NCBI GenBank assembly: GCA_036426205.1
Contig: CM071587.1
Coordinates: 3,499,447 to 3,563,446 of the forward strand
Direction: 5' to 3'
Source: Ascaphus truei
Lineage: Eukaryota > Chordata > Amphibia > Anura > Ascaphidae
Length of the DNA: 64,000 bases
This document shows positions 34,690-45,136 of the stretch, one piece after another. The translations under genes and the position numbers were made by a program. Position 1 is the first letter of the stretch, and each line of letters opens with the position of its first letter. The notes under the pieces are model-generated. The model was given only the letters and a program-made list of their open reading frames with translations, was not told where the DNA came from and did no database searches.

Positions 34690-35030
34690 GTAAACATTGA
34701 GCACCTGGCTGCCACCCACACACACCGATGCAGCCACCAGTATCCGACCACTTGCCTTGGAAAATCTGGGGCAATCTCACAGTAAATGCCTCAACATTTC
34801 TGTTAGATTCCTAATGGCCCATATGATTAACACTGTGGGGTGTCCCTGCAGTCCCATTCAAACTGACTGGGACTGCAGGGACCCCCGATGTGTAATCAGA
34901 TGGGCCATTAGGAATCTCACAGAAATGTTGAGGCATTTACTGTGAGATGCCTTAGTTTTTACCCAGGCAAGTGAACGGATACTGGTGGCGTCATTTGTGT
35001 CACACTGTACAGGCTACCACCAGTCAATAC
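34690..35030. mobile_element. Long foldback (palindromic) element
   Basis: The inner arms 34771-34835 and 34885-34950 are near-perfect complements (ATCTCACAGTAAATGCCTCA with TGAGGCATTTACTGTGAGAT). Pairing continues outward through CCAGTATCCG/CGGATACTGG to about 34720-34995. The inner loop holds GTCCCTGCAGTCCCA with its inverse. No coding content. Confidence 0.8.
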
Positions 35031-36489
35031 ATAATCGAATAGAATACACTGCTAGAAGAAAAGATGTGAATCAAACGTCAACATCCCTCCTTCTTCCGTA
35101 ATCTTCAAATGTGGCACAAATAGGATTTTTTTTTTCTTAACCCTTTTTCTGCATGTCCCACAATGCACTGTTACACTTAGAAACATAGGCTCCTATACGA
35201 CATGAAACTGTTTCCCAGTGTTGGAGAAGAGATCAGCTCCATTCTAATTAATAGGATTCAAATATTCTTCCCACACAATGAAGCCACTTCCACAGCTTGT
35301 CGAATAGAGGCTTTAGATTCTTCTTAGTTTTTTGCACACCCTTTCATGGAAGAACCACAGAGTTTTCCACAGATGTACAGTAGCAGTGTGAATGGAGCTG
35401 TGGAAACCTCAACGGTCTCTTCTTTGTGTGTCATGAAAACCAAAGGGTAGATTCAGGGCAGTGAGAAATGCGTGGTCGTGGAAAATGGTCATATAAATGA
35501 AGGGTATTACACTTCAACAAATCAACCCCAGGGAACAATACATTTAGAAATCAGATAGGAGTCAAATGGAGTTTGAAGCTTTATAGCAGCTTAAGAAATT
35601 GAGCAGCCCAGGTGCGATCAAAGTGACCCGTATCTGTCACCAGCTTGATAGATAACGATGCATTCATTGCTCTTTCTGTCTTCCCTGTCCGCCTGTCCTT
35701 CACTTTATCTGCTCACTGTCAGAGGAGTAACCAATACCCTTTCTCTGTAGGTAGCTAGGTAAAAGTGTAAGGTTGTATTAACATACCCCTTAAATCCTGT
35801 GGCCACACGCTGTCCCAGTTTCCTCATCCTCCCTCAGTGGTTTCTCTTATGGAAGAAGCCTCTTTACAATGTAGAGGAAATTATTGCTGGCCTCCCCAGC
35901 TGCACATGGGTCAGATAAAGCATCGGTGAGGTCTGACTGACAATCTGATGATGGCAGACTAATGACAGATGTGGGAAGGAGTTCCGACAAGCTTTCTATT
36001 TGTGAGTCATTGTTTCCTGCCTTTTAATTAACAAGGGTGATATTATCTGTCTCATCACCCATGCGGTGTTCTGCTGGGATTTTGTATTCTCAGCACCTGC
36101 CCAGATGCGCCATCCCAGAGGGGGCAGTGCATGCCCTTGCCCCTTTAAAGACTACAAGGGGAAGAGTTCAATGCAGTTACCCCAATGTATTTGGGATCCC
36201 ATCTTTGCAGACAACAGCTTATTAGCACAATGAAGCAAGCTCTACTTTTCACATTTTGGATGAAAAAAAAAAAAGTCAATGCCCAATATTGTTGATTTAG
36301 TAAAGGTTGGAAGGCTCTGCTGACATCTGTATGGGGTCAACTCAACTGAGCAGGCGATAACAGGTCTGAGAAGATAAGATTGAGGGTCACGTTTGTTTAA
36401 TGTATATGCTTATAATTTATGTAGCTCTTCCTCTATCTCACATGAAGCCCTATGGCATATATACAAAAAGCTCTGATAATTCCGGGCTC
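35031..36489. other. Noncoding stretch, nothing recognised
   Basis: No coding signal or repeat ends seen. Confidence 0.35.
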
Positions 36490-36990
36490 ATAAAGTCTAA
36501 ATCAGTAACAGGCGTTCTGTTCCCTGAAGTTAACGTGAATCTACAAAGCTAATTCTATACGAAAATAACGGCCGTCAGTGATCTCATGAGCACAGGTGTA
36601 ACGCCATGGGAAGTTAGCGCGGCCGTGCGTCAGCTTCAAATAACATGGCGTCACGCCTGTCTTACCCAAAGGCGGCGTTACTCCCATCCAGAGATTAATT
36701 AAAGTTAAAAAAAGAGAGACAGGAGAGAAAAGAACCCTGTAAATAACAATAGTTATAGTTAAAGTAATACAAGGGCTGAAATCAGCAATTAACACTGCAT
36801 TACTGACCTTCGAAGTTAGCACTTAACAAGGTTTTAATTTAAGTTATAAACTCGTTAAGTCAATAATAGAACTTTGTGGATCTGGGCCGAAGAGCCTTAT
36901 TCTATATTGTCTAAACCGACCGTTACGGTGGTTTTGGGCTGAAAATCTCCATTCAAGTCAATAAGGATTTTGGGACAAAAATGCCACTTT
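36490..36990. repeat. Probable degenerate DNA-transposon remnant
   Basis: Phrases such as GCCTTATTCTATATTG and TCCATTCAAGTCAATAAGG resemble frog MITE ends seen elsewhere (GGGCCTATTCTATAAGC at 11618). Boundaries are not clear. Confidence 0.3.
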
Positions 36991-37019
36991 GGATTAAATA
37001 CTGTATAATTACGTCCAAA

Positions 37020-37245
37020 TAATAATTGGTTGTCCTTGTATAGCACTGTGCTTTACAGAGACATTTTGCAGACACAGTCCCTGCCCCATAGAGCTTACAA
37101 TCTATGTTTTAGGTGCCTGAGGGACAGTAAAAAAAAGTGACTTGCCCAAGGTCACAAGGAGCTGACACTGAGAATTGAACCAGGTTCCCATGATTCACAC
37201 TCAGTGCCAGAGTCAGTGTCTTTACTCACTGAGCCACTCCTTCTC
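37020..37245 (-). mobile_element. MIR-like SINE, reverse orientation
   Basis: Reverse complement of the SINE family: TAGAGCTTACAATCTATG, AGTGACTTGCCCAAGGTCAC and TGAACCAGGTTCCC, ending in a tRNA-derived head with CTCACTGAGCCACT. The head is more complete than in the other copies, supporting a tRNA-related origin. Confidence 0.85.
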
Positions 37246-38905
37246 TCTAAACGTATGATGCTCTGTAGGTCTTTCTGGAAGGATAAATGCAATGAGTTAT
37301 TCGCAAGCTGCTTCCCAATCAAGCTCTTGGCTGCTATGACTTTGGGTGTTGCTAGTCCCTCCTGCATCCTTTCTTCTACACACAGAACCACATAGGTACC
37401 AAATACATTTGCATTAAAGGTGGATTCTTACACCGTCTTACCTCTTGTCTTTCAGAACAAGCAGATCTGGAACACTGTCTCTACAAATATCCTTCCTCGC
37501 CCATAGAGTGATGAATCTGCACCGATATCAATAAGGACAGTTATAATGTCTTTAATCATGGCCCAGAGCTGCAGAAAATGGGATTATTTAGTAACCGAGA
37601 AGTGGAGATCCTTACATGTGTAGAGCTACCTTCACTCAAGGAGCCGATCCAATTTCAGCTCTTATTGAATGTGTCACCTCCTGTTCCCTACTGAAGGGAA
37701 CAAGTTGGTGTGGCCTGCATTTTTTCCTTCCAATCCGTACTTATTGAATAATGTAGAACCTGTTAGCAAGAAGGCCTATGTTTGACCTTGGTCATTTCGC
37801 TTGACCTCAGCTACCAATTTAGAATGAACATTTTTTCAGGACACAGGATTAACCCATTTAACACTGGCAGAACTTTGCTGTGCAATGTGCTGACAGGGTT
37901 AATCCTTCCTCTGCATCTTGTAATGATATTAAAAAGAAAGCAAACCTTTTTCTCTGCTTAACTTTAGCCTGATACTCTTGTCTGACAATGAAGGAGTATC
38001 CTTCTTGAATTATTGTGAGTCAATGTAGTACTTAGTGGGAGCTGTTAAAAAAAGCATTCAGATTTCAATACATTCATCAGGTGTGCGGTGTGTCTAGCAA
38101 GAAAATAAAGCAGCCCATTCACTGTGATAGTCTGCAGAATATTGCTCTGCAATGGGACATTGAAGTTCATCTCCAAATGATAATAAGCTGGACTGGGGTT
38201 TTAAAATGTTACTTCAGTCTGGTCTCAGTTTTACACTGCACCCAGTTTTGTGTCAGTGTTACGCTGCACCCAGTTTTTGTTTTTTTTTACATTGAGAATC
38301 ATTTAATTGACAAATCTGATGATCCATTTGCCTTAGAATTAAAATCGAGTACGGGGGTTAGCAAACCCCAAGCACTTCTGTACAAGTGACCGGGCACAGA
38401 ACATCCTCTGTCCTGAGCAGACTTACAGCAAGTAGTTCAATTTGCACAAAACACATGGGACGAGAATTTGCATCCCACTGAGCAGCATGTCACAGTCACA
38501 GAACATCAGAACAAGCAGCAGGAACGTCTGGACAGGTGCCAACAGGTCACAAAAAAAGAAGATTCGAGCAGGAACCTTCCAGATCTCATGCTGGAACCCC
38601 CCAATCGCCGATCAAATATGAGTCTTTCAATGGAAATCTTCTTGGCAACCAGCTCAGAACTACTGCAAAACAACACTTCCAAAGTCAGTTAGTCTACAGT
38701 AACTGCAAAATGAATGTAGAGTTTGCAATAAGGCACTCATGCAGGTGTACATTTGCACGCTTGTCCCCTTTCCAGTAACCATGTATCTCGGTTTAAAGAC
38801 CATTTTCAAAGCACTTGACTGTTTATCTTTTGAATGGGCTGAATAATACATTCAGAGATGTACAAGTGGAACACAATCATACATTTGAGATACACACCCA
38901 TTATA
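37246..38905. other. Noncoding stretch, nothing recognised
   Basis: No supported feature apart from scattered short open frames without domains. Confidence 0.35.
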
Positions 38906-38943
38906 TATCTATATCTATCTATCCATCCATCCATCCATCCATA
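38906..38943. repeat. Microsatellite (ATCT)n/(ATCC)n
   Basis: Tetranucleotide run of ATCT changing into ATCC. Confidence 0.9.
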
Positions 38944-39215
38944 TTAATTCTTCTACCTACACACATACAGATGTAGCAGGACTAACAGTTCTTGGTGCCA
39001 CGGTTTTCACTGTGCAGGTGCAGTTGCAGATCTTGCAGTCCCGAGGACAGAAGGCTGCCAGAAGGATTAGCATTGCAGGGTTCCATGATTCCGAATGGGA
39101 CCTGTAGCCTTAATCCTTTTGGGCCATCTGCAGGTAGAAAATACAAGGACAGAAAGTCTGTCTACATCTGTATACACACAAAGACATATATGCATTCTTA
39201 CATTCTCTACACACC

Positions 39216-39243
39216 CCAACACACACACACACACACACACACA
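39216..39243. repeat. Microsatellite (CA)n
   Basis: Pure ACAC run in a wider CA-rich stretch. Confidence 0.9.
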
Positions 39244-40046
39244 TTCACCCTCAAAAATTCACTTTCACTCAGACACACAAGTGCGCACACATACAGTATT
39301 ACGCACAGAAGCTAACACAAACTTACAAACACAAAACATGCACCAGGTTCTCAAGCATAACTATACTCTTGCACACACACCCTAGACACAACATTTTCGG
39401 ACTTCTTCTAACAGGGGGTCATATCATATGCCCGCCTTCATAGCCTGGGGTTTTAATGGAAGCTGTCCTAGTGCCTATCACTGCTGCCAGAGGATATAGT
39501 GATGCAGCCAGGTAAACATCCCCAAACAATATTCAGCCCCAAACAGATCCTGTGCCAACAAAATTCAGGATGTACACGGCTGATCCCTTCAGAGTTGACA
39601 CCTTCTGCCAGACTCCCTGACTGCTCCCCCTTGTGCAATCTCTTCTGTATAACCTGGCTGGAGACGTGATGCTCCCCAGCAGTCATCTGCTCCTGGTCCT
39701 TACAGCATATTGTAGGGCACATCTTAATTAATAATACTGAAGATGTAGAAACTTAAGACCATCTCTGTGCTCTCGCTGTCCTTCTGTCAGAGGCACGCTC
39801 ATCTCATATTGTGTTGAGTTTGCTCATGTAACCTGGGATCCGTTGACAGGTCAGAAGATATTGGACCCTGGATCCTGCCATGATGCAACCGCTTCCAGAT
39901 CCCCCTCTGCTCCACTCTGCTTTATTCCAATCATTAGCATTGCCTTTGGCTTCAGTGATTTCTTTGATCCCTCGCTTGCTGGAGTGTAGCTTTGCAGATC
40001 CCCAGCAAAGAAAGGCTTAGTGTTTTGAGGCTTTAAAGACAGCTGT

Positions 40047-40120
40047 GTGTGTGTGTATATATATCTATATCTATCTATATATATATAGATAGATATAGAT
40101 AGATATAGATATATATATAA
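40047..40120. repeat. (GT)n/(ATAG)n palindromic microsatellite
   Basis: GTGTGTGTATATATATC followed by TATC and then TAGA runs. The TATC and GATA parts are complementary, so it can fold back. Confidence 0.85.
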
Positions 40121-40351
40121 AAATGTGAACATCTCTAGATGCAGCTCTGACAGGCTTCAGTAAGGTACAATGCCAAAGTGACGAGCTTAAGGTTGGATGT
40201 GTTTTTCTGCCAGGAAACAACCACAGATGAGGACGGGGATTGAAGTGTTAGCATTCCCATCACATTCCTTTATGTTACAGTTTCGGTGCTCTACGGGAGT
40301 TGGGTTACCAATCAGATAGATCTCATTTAGGTTTGGTGACGTTAGTTAAAA

Positions 40352-40408
40352 TTGTGTGTGTGTGGTGTGTGTGTGTGTGGTGTGTGTGTGTGTGTGGTGT
40401 GTGTGTGT

Positions 40409-40447
<39 letters not shown>
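40352..40447. repeat. Microsatellite (GT)n
   Basis: GT repeats broken by GGTG steps. Confidence 0.92.
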
Positions 40448-40452
<5 letters not shown>

Positions 40453-41216
40453 CTGGCTGCTTGCAGAATGCAATTTCTTTCAGTTTGAGTCACCTAATTA
40501 ACATTGCTCTGTAAATCCAACATAATTTCCCAAAATGTTCCCTAGAACACCCGGGGCGTTGGCACAAAGTACAGTATGTGCAATTCTCACAGCAAGGGGG
40601 TAAAATATCTGGCCAATCACTATTGATGTTAAAAAAAAACAAACATGTAGATATGTTTACATGTTGATATGAACACACACCAGCTGTATATACTGTACAT
40701 AAGTTATAAGTTAGATATAGTTTTGGGGTGAAAGCTCAACAGTTCACCCATTCTGATTCCTGCTCCTCTGGAGCAAAGAGCATGAAGTCTCTAGAAAAAT
40801 CTAGATTATGTGTACAGATCCTCCACTGCTAGACAGAGGGAGAGAAGGCAAACGCTGAGAATCTCACTCTGCAATGAGGGTCTTGGATCCTCACTGTGAT
40901 AAATAGGTGTAACACCTGTTGGGTCTCTCCAGCAGTGAAAGAGTTAAGATTGGAGAAGTCTGTTCTGGCCACTCTTTTGGAGATGGGCTTCCTTTCCACT
41001 GTGAGTGTAGGAGGTTGGTGAACTCCATCATAAAGAGCCAAAGGACCCATCTGCTGCTGTCCATTCTGCACACTAGATGGGCGGATGCAAGAGAGGGTGT
41101 CTCTTCCAACACCCTCCTCATCTTGGTCACAAGGCTGTTATCTGCGTCAGTTCTGCCTGTGGGCTAGGCCCTCCCTGGTCCACTTCTGCCCCCATCATGG
41201 GCAGCTCCATGCCTAG

Positions 41217-41740
41217 TCATGCCGGGTTATTCGGACCGTCCGAATTCTTGCAGGCATAAGCGACATCCTTGGCGATGCTGCACATCCGGTTGGACATCTG
41301 CAACTCGGTGCGGAAGGCTGAGGGGAAGCAAAACTTTTTGAAGCACGCCTTGAAGTTCTCGTCCAGGAAGGCATAGAGGACGGGGTTCAGGCTGCTGTTG
41401 GCATAGCCCAGGGCGATGCAGAAGTGCAGGATGGCCACCTTGAGGTCGCTGTCCGGCTTGGCCCCCAGGCTTTGCACCAGCACGAAGATCTGAATGGGGG
41501 TCCAGCAGATGATGAACACGGCCACCACTACCAGTACCAGCCGGGTGATCCGGCGCAGGTTACGGTCCTTCTCCTTGGATCCAGACAGAACTCGCACCTT
41601 CTTCAGGCGTCGGATCATCAGGCTATAGCAAATGGTGATGATGAGGACAGGAATGACGAAGGAGAAGAGGAAGACGCAGATGCCGAAGACGGGATCCCAG
41701 TAATATTCTGGGAATGGCATCTGCACCAAGCATTCAATCT
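41217..41740 (-). CDS. OPRL1: OPRL1 last coding exon (nociceptin/orphanin FQ receptor), intact copy
   Basis: OPRL1 is the Gi-coupled plasma-membrane receptor for nociceptin, related to the opioid receptors. The exon starts after a CTCTGCAG acceptor (first base 41740), enters in phase with the exon at 63462-63817 (G|AG codon), and ends at TGA 41219-41217, giving 173 codons plus stop. It carries the ECL2 cysteine (EIECLVQ), TM5, the third loop with [16 protein letters not shown] sequence (here KEKDRNLRR), TM6 with CWTP, TM7 with NPVLYA, helix 8 with [12 protein letters not shown] (likely palmitoylation cysteines) and a tail ending [10 protein letters not shown] as in OPRL1 rather than other opioid receptors. 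There is no frameshift. A second, broken copy lies at 59279-59795. Confidence 0.95.
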
Positions 41741-41812
41741 CTGCAGAGCAAAGCAAAAACACTTTTAGCACTTTTACCATGTTTGACTGCTGTACTGAGA
41801 GAGAGTACAGAC

Positions 41813-41814
<2 letters not shown>

Positions 41815-41867
<53 letters not shown>

Positions 41868-41945
41868 CTCACACTATCACACACACAGTCTCACACACAC
41901 ACACACGCACAAACACACACACACGTGCACAAACACACACCATCA
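41815..41945. repeat. Intronic (CA)n beside the OPRL1 acceptor
   Basis: A long CA run about 75 bases upstream (in gene sense) of the last-exon acceptor, followed by CACA/TCTCACA variants. Open frames reading Cys-Val or Thr-His repeats here are not protein. Confidence 0.92.
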
Positions 41946-42087
41946 CATTGATGGACCCACTGGAAAATATTGAATACCAATTATGTATAATTCTTTGCAT
42001 TTCTCTGAGAACACTTAATTCAAAGCAGTTCAGCAATGTCTGTTTATCTGGATATGCAGAAGGAAAGGAGCACAGCTTCCCCATCAG

Positions 42088-42321
42088 TGGATCAAAAATA
42101 GATAGGGCAACTCCAGATGTAGTTAAATTGTGTTTATTGCACAATCAGTTTAGCAATGAAGGTGTAGGAAACACACCAACATGTTTATTCCAACAGAACT
42201 TTGTCGTGTCCTGTTGGATGAAACATGTTGGTGTGTTTCCTACACCTTCATTGCTAAACTGGACTGATTGTGCAATAAACACAATTGTACTGCATCTCGA
42301 GTTGCCCTATTTATTTTTGAT
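42088..42321. mobile_element. Palindromic MITE, copy A
   Basis: The outer ends GGATCAAAAATAGATAGGGC and GCCCTATTTATTTTTGATCC are inverted. The arms CAATGAAGGTGTAGGAAACA/TGTTTCCTACACCTTCATTG pair almost perfectly around a 34-bp core at 42187-42220. The core is inverted relative to copy B. Confidence 0.85.
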
Positions 42322-42951
42322 CCTGATGCGGAAGCTTTTTCTGCTTAAATTATAAAAGAAAAATACTGTAATGAAATTATTATAAAAAATAAAAATAAAC
42401 CAGCACAAATTAAATGAGCACAAACAATTTCCACTTATTTACCATGGAATACTTGCTCAATCAGCAAGAATACAATCCTTTTAAACCGGTGGCAAGCTTT
42501 TTGAAAAACATTCACCTTGGCAGACATTTTTATAGTGTGCTGGAAAACTTTATATAACACTCACCTGGAGTAAAATAACACCTAAAGGATTTCACAGTGA
42601 GGGAGTGATCGGATGCAGAGAACAAGTGGGGAGGACATTCAGTAAAAAGAAGGATGTGTGGAATGTAAAAGAAACCCCTGACCAATTAGGAGAAGGGCAG
42701 TTAGACCCTTGGTTGAGGGCCGTGGAGTGAGGCTTTTGGGAGGGCTACGTGTTGAAGTGGCTCTTGCCTCATGACTACTAGTTCCTCTGGTCACCTCCCC
42801 AAAAGCTTCCAGCACACCCACCCCCTATGGGGTTCAGGTTTATTGAGTAATGTTATGAACTGTGATTAGTGTTATGATTGTATGTAACATGTTACAAGGT
42901 GTCAGGGTACAAAAGTTGAGCAACTTAAAACAAATAAAAGATCAAGCGAAC

Positions 42952-43494
42952 AAGAGAACAAGAAGAAGCAGGCAAAACAAAAGACACACAGGACCACAAA
43001 AGAAAAAGGGCGAAAAGGAAAAAAACAGCACCCCGTCTCCCCCTTTCCACCACCTCCCCCTCCTCCCCTTCCCACCACTTCTCCCTCCCCCCCGCTCCCT
43101 TCCCCCCACGCTCTCTCACACACCTGCTGCCTCCCGCCCCTACCACCGACATCACTGACCCACCGCCTCCACCCCCCTAGCAGGACACTTGCACTCACAA
43201 CACCACGCGCAGGCCGCCGCTCACACCCTTGAAGGACCCCCACTCACCAAGACAGGCACTCACAACCCACGCGCCCACCCACCGCCTCACACCCTAGCAG
43301 GACCCACAATCACAGACAGGCACTCAAACCCACGCGCACCCGCCGCCTCCACCCCCTGCAGGACCCCCACTAAAAGAAAGCACTCACAAACCACCAACAC
43401 CCGCCGCCTCACCCCTAGCAGGACCCCCAGCCGCAGTACAGCAATCACACCACGCGCCACCCGCCGACCCAAACACTAGCAGGAACACGACTCA
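42952..43494. other. Junction segment between duplicated copies
   Basis: Sequence not shared with the rest of either copy: an A-rich start (CAAGAGAACAAGAAG...), a C-rich tract (43030-43110), then a 60-bp minisatellite. It may be the GC-rich interior of a longer Helitron allele, because Helitron 3' sequence follows directly. It may also be a misjoin. Confidence 0.5.
43188..43494. repeat. GC-rich minisatellite of about 60 bp, five units
   Basis: Each unit holds GCACTCACAAACCACGCGC, CACCCGCCGCCTCAC and CTAGCAGGACCC-like phrases, with many indels between units. Confidence 0.75.
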
Positions 43495-43713
43495 GATTTT
43501 TACCATCACTTATGGACCAAAATATACATTGTACTGGTGGTTTTGTTGTGGTTACAATAAACCATTTTTATACAACATCGTATTACATTTCTTCCATCTT
43601 CTTTTCAATATATTATCCAAACCTTTACAACACACAGCACCTATTGGTCCCGATTTATAAAATAATACTACCATTACGCATTTACATCCGGGCAACGCGG
43701 GTCTCTCAGCTAG
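43495..43713 (+). mobile_element. 3' end of the Helitron, copy B
   Basis: Matches 25549-25765 including the GGGCAACG hairpin area and the CTAG end followed by T. The hairpin has lost two bases in this copy. Confidence 0.8.
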
Positions 43714-44746
43714 TGGAGATATAAAACTCTTCATTAAAGATACTTTTTCTGAAACTATCACTTTATTCTCACGCTGCTCTCTGCATAGGCCCCTAAGGTT
43801 TCTTATCATGAACCAGGGAAGAGGAAAAGATGGAAAGAAGTTATATATGAGTACAGGACCGTTACCATGCACATCTTAGGCTGAGCTTATTACTCAGTGG
43901 CGAAGGTTTGCTGGCGCGCGTGAGACAAACACAAAAGGGCTAATCCCTATGTGCCCCCCCTAGAGATCGCACGCGGAGCACGACAGAGCGCGATGGCGGG
44001 GGGGACTGCATTTTTTTTTTGAAAAGACAAAAAAAATAGATCTTTTCCAGCGCGGTCGCGTGGGTCAGTGTCACGTGAGCGGTGGTTATTAAAAAACCAA
44101 TGTGGCGACCCAGCTTCGTGGACGCGTCCGCACGCCTCTGCCACGCCTCCCAATCGCCTCCTGCAGACCGAGAAATCACACATACGCTAGGGTGAGAGGA
44201 CGCCCGCGGGGCGATGAGTGCGACGGGTGAAGCGCGCACGCCAGCGTGGACTATAATCATGGGGCATAGGGGGGAGAAGGGAGGGGATAGGAGGGATATG
44301 AGAGAAACTTCCAATATATAAAGGGAGTTTCACAACAAAGAACAGTGGATGGAAGCATTTTTTAGTGAAAGAGAGAGCAGAGCAAGAGGCCGTCCCTGAT
44401 GCTGGAGGGATGGGAGCGCTCCCACAAGGGGAATGTGATGGAAGTATTTCTTCACGAGAAAGGGTAGTAGATCATGGAAACCTGCCTCCCACCAGAGGTG
44501 TAGTGGGCGTGTCAGCATTTCCCGTTTAGGCCTCGGGTCTAAGGCGGCAAAATATGGGGGTGGCAAAAAATGTCCGCCCCACTTTGCATTGCCGCTTTAT
44601 ATTACGGGACCTAATGGTAGGGACTACTCACCTTGTGGGCCGCCCCTCCGTTTGTACTACCGCCCACTCCTTCTCCTCCTTCAAAACGAAGCGTCAAGTG
44701 ACACCCACGGATGTCGGCAAAACGTACGGTCACGTACTGCGTACTC

Positions 44747-44772
44747 GTTGCCATGGTAACAAAATGACGTCA
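44747..44772 (+). promoter_or_regulatory. X-box/CRE pair, copy B
   Basis: GTTGCCATGGTAAC and TGACGTCA, spaced as in copy A (26727-26752). This stretch is preserved although the surrounding sequence is heavily altered. Confidence 0.35.
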
Positions 44773-45066
44773 CGCCGCCGCATTACTACGCGGAACGCAG
44801 GCAAAGTGCCTAGGGCGGCGGATTGGGGAATCCGCGCTGTGGCGAGCTAATGCGGTTAAAGGGAATATCAGACATGCTCGGGATAGACAAAAATTATCTA
44901 AACAACAACAGAAATCCCCAGGATCCTAGAGAAATCGACTAGGTTTTACAGCAGATAGAAAAAGGCAGAAACGGTGCGGACACGCGCTTCTTATCCAGCC
45001 ATGAAATGCTTATGTTCTATAATATGAACGGCTCTTGTACATGGACGCCTGAGGCAAATCGCATTT

Positions 45067-45136
45067 TTCTCTCTAGTTAACTCTTCTAAACACTCTCCTC
45101 ATTCATCGTCGTCTCCCTTTTCTATCGCTGTATCAG
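45067..45136. other. Extra 70-bp block in copy B
   Basis: Between GCATTT and CAGTACATGTGAG, copy A has only a few bases (about 27040-27048) and copy B has about 70 pyrimidine-rich bases. Confidence 0.7.

Larger units (their letters stand above)
25549..42951. repeat. Copy A of a 17.4-kb tandem duplicated segment (clean copy)
   Basis: Homologous to 43495-61019 along its whole length and in the same orientation. Its SINE copies match the family pattern and its OPRL1 exon is intact, so this copy is the reliable one. The homology starts inside the Helitron (GATTTTTACATCACTTATGG) and ends after AATAAAAGATCAAGCGAA. Confidence 0.93.

Noticed and set aside
41741..42355. ORFs with Cys-Val and Thr-His repeats next to the OPRL1 exon
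   Set aside because: They read through an intronic (CA)n. The real exon begins at the CTGCAG acceptor.
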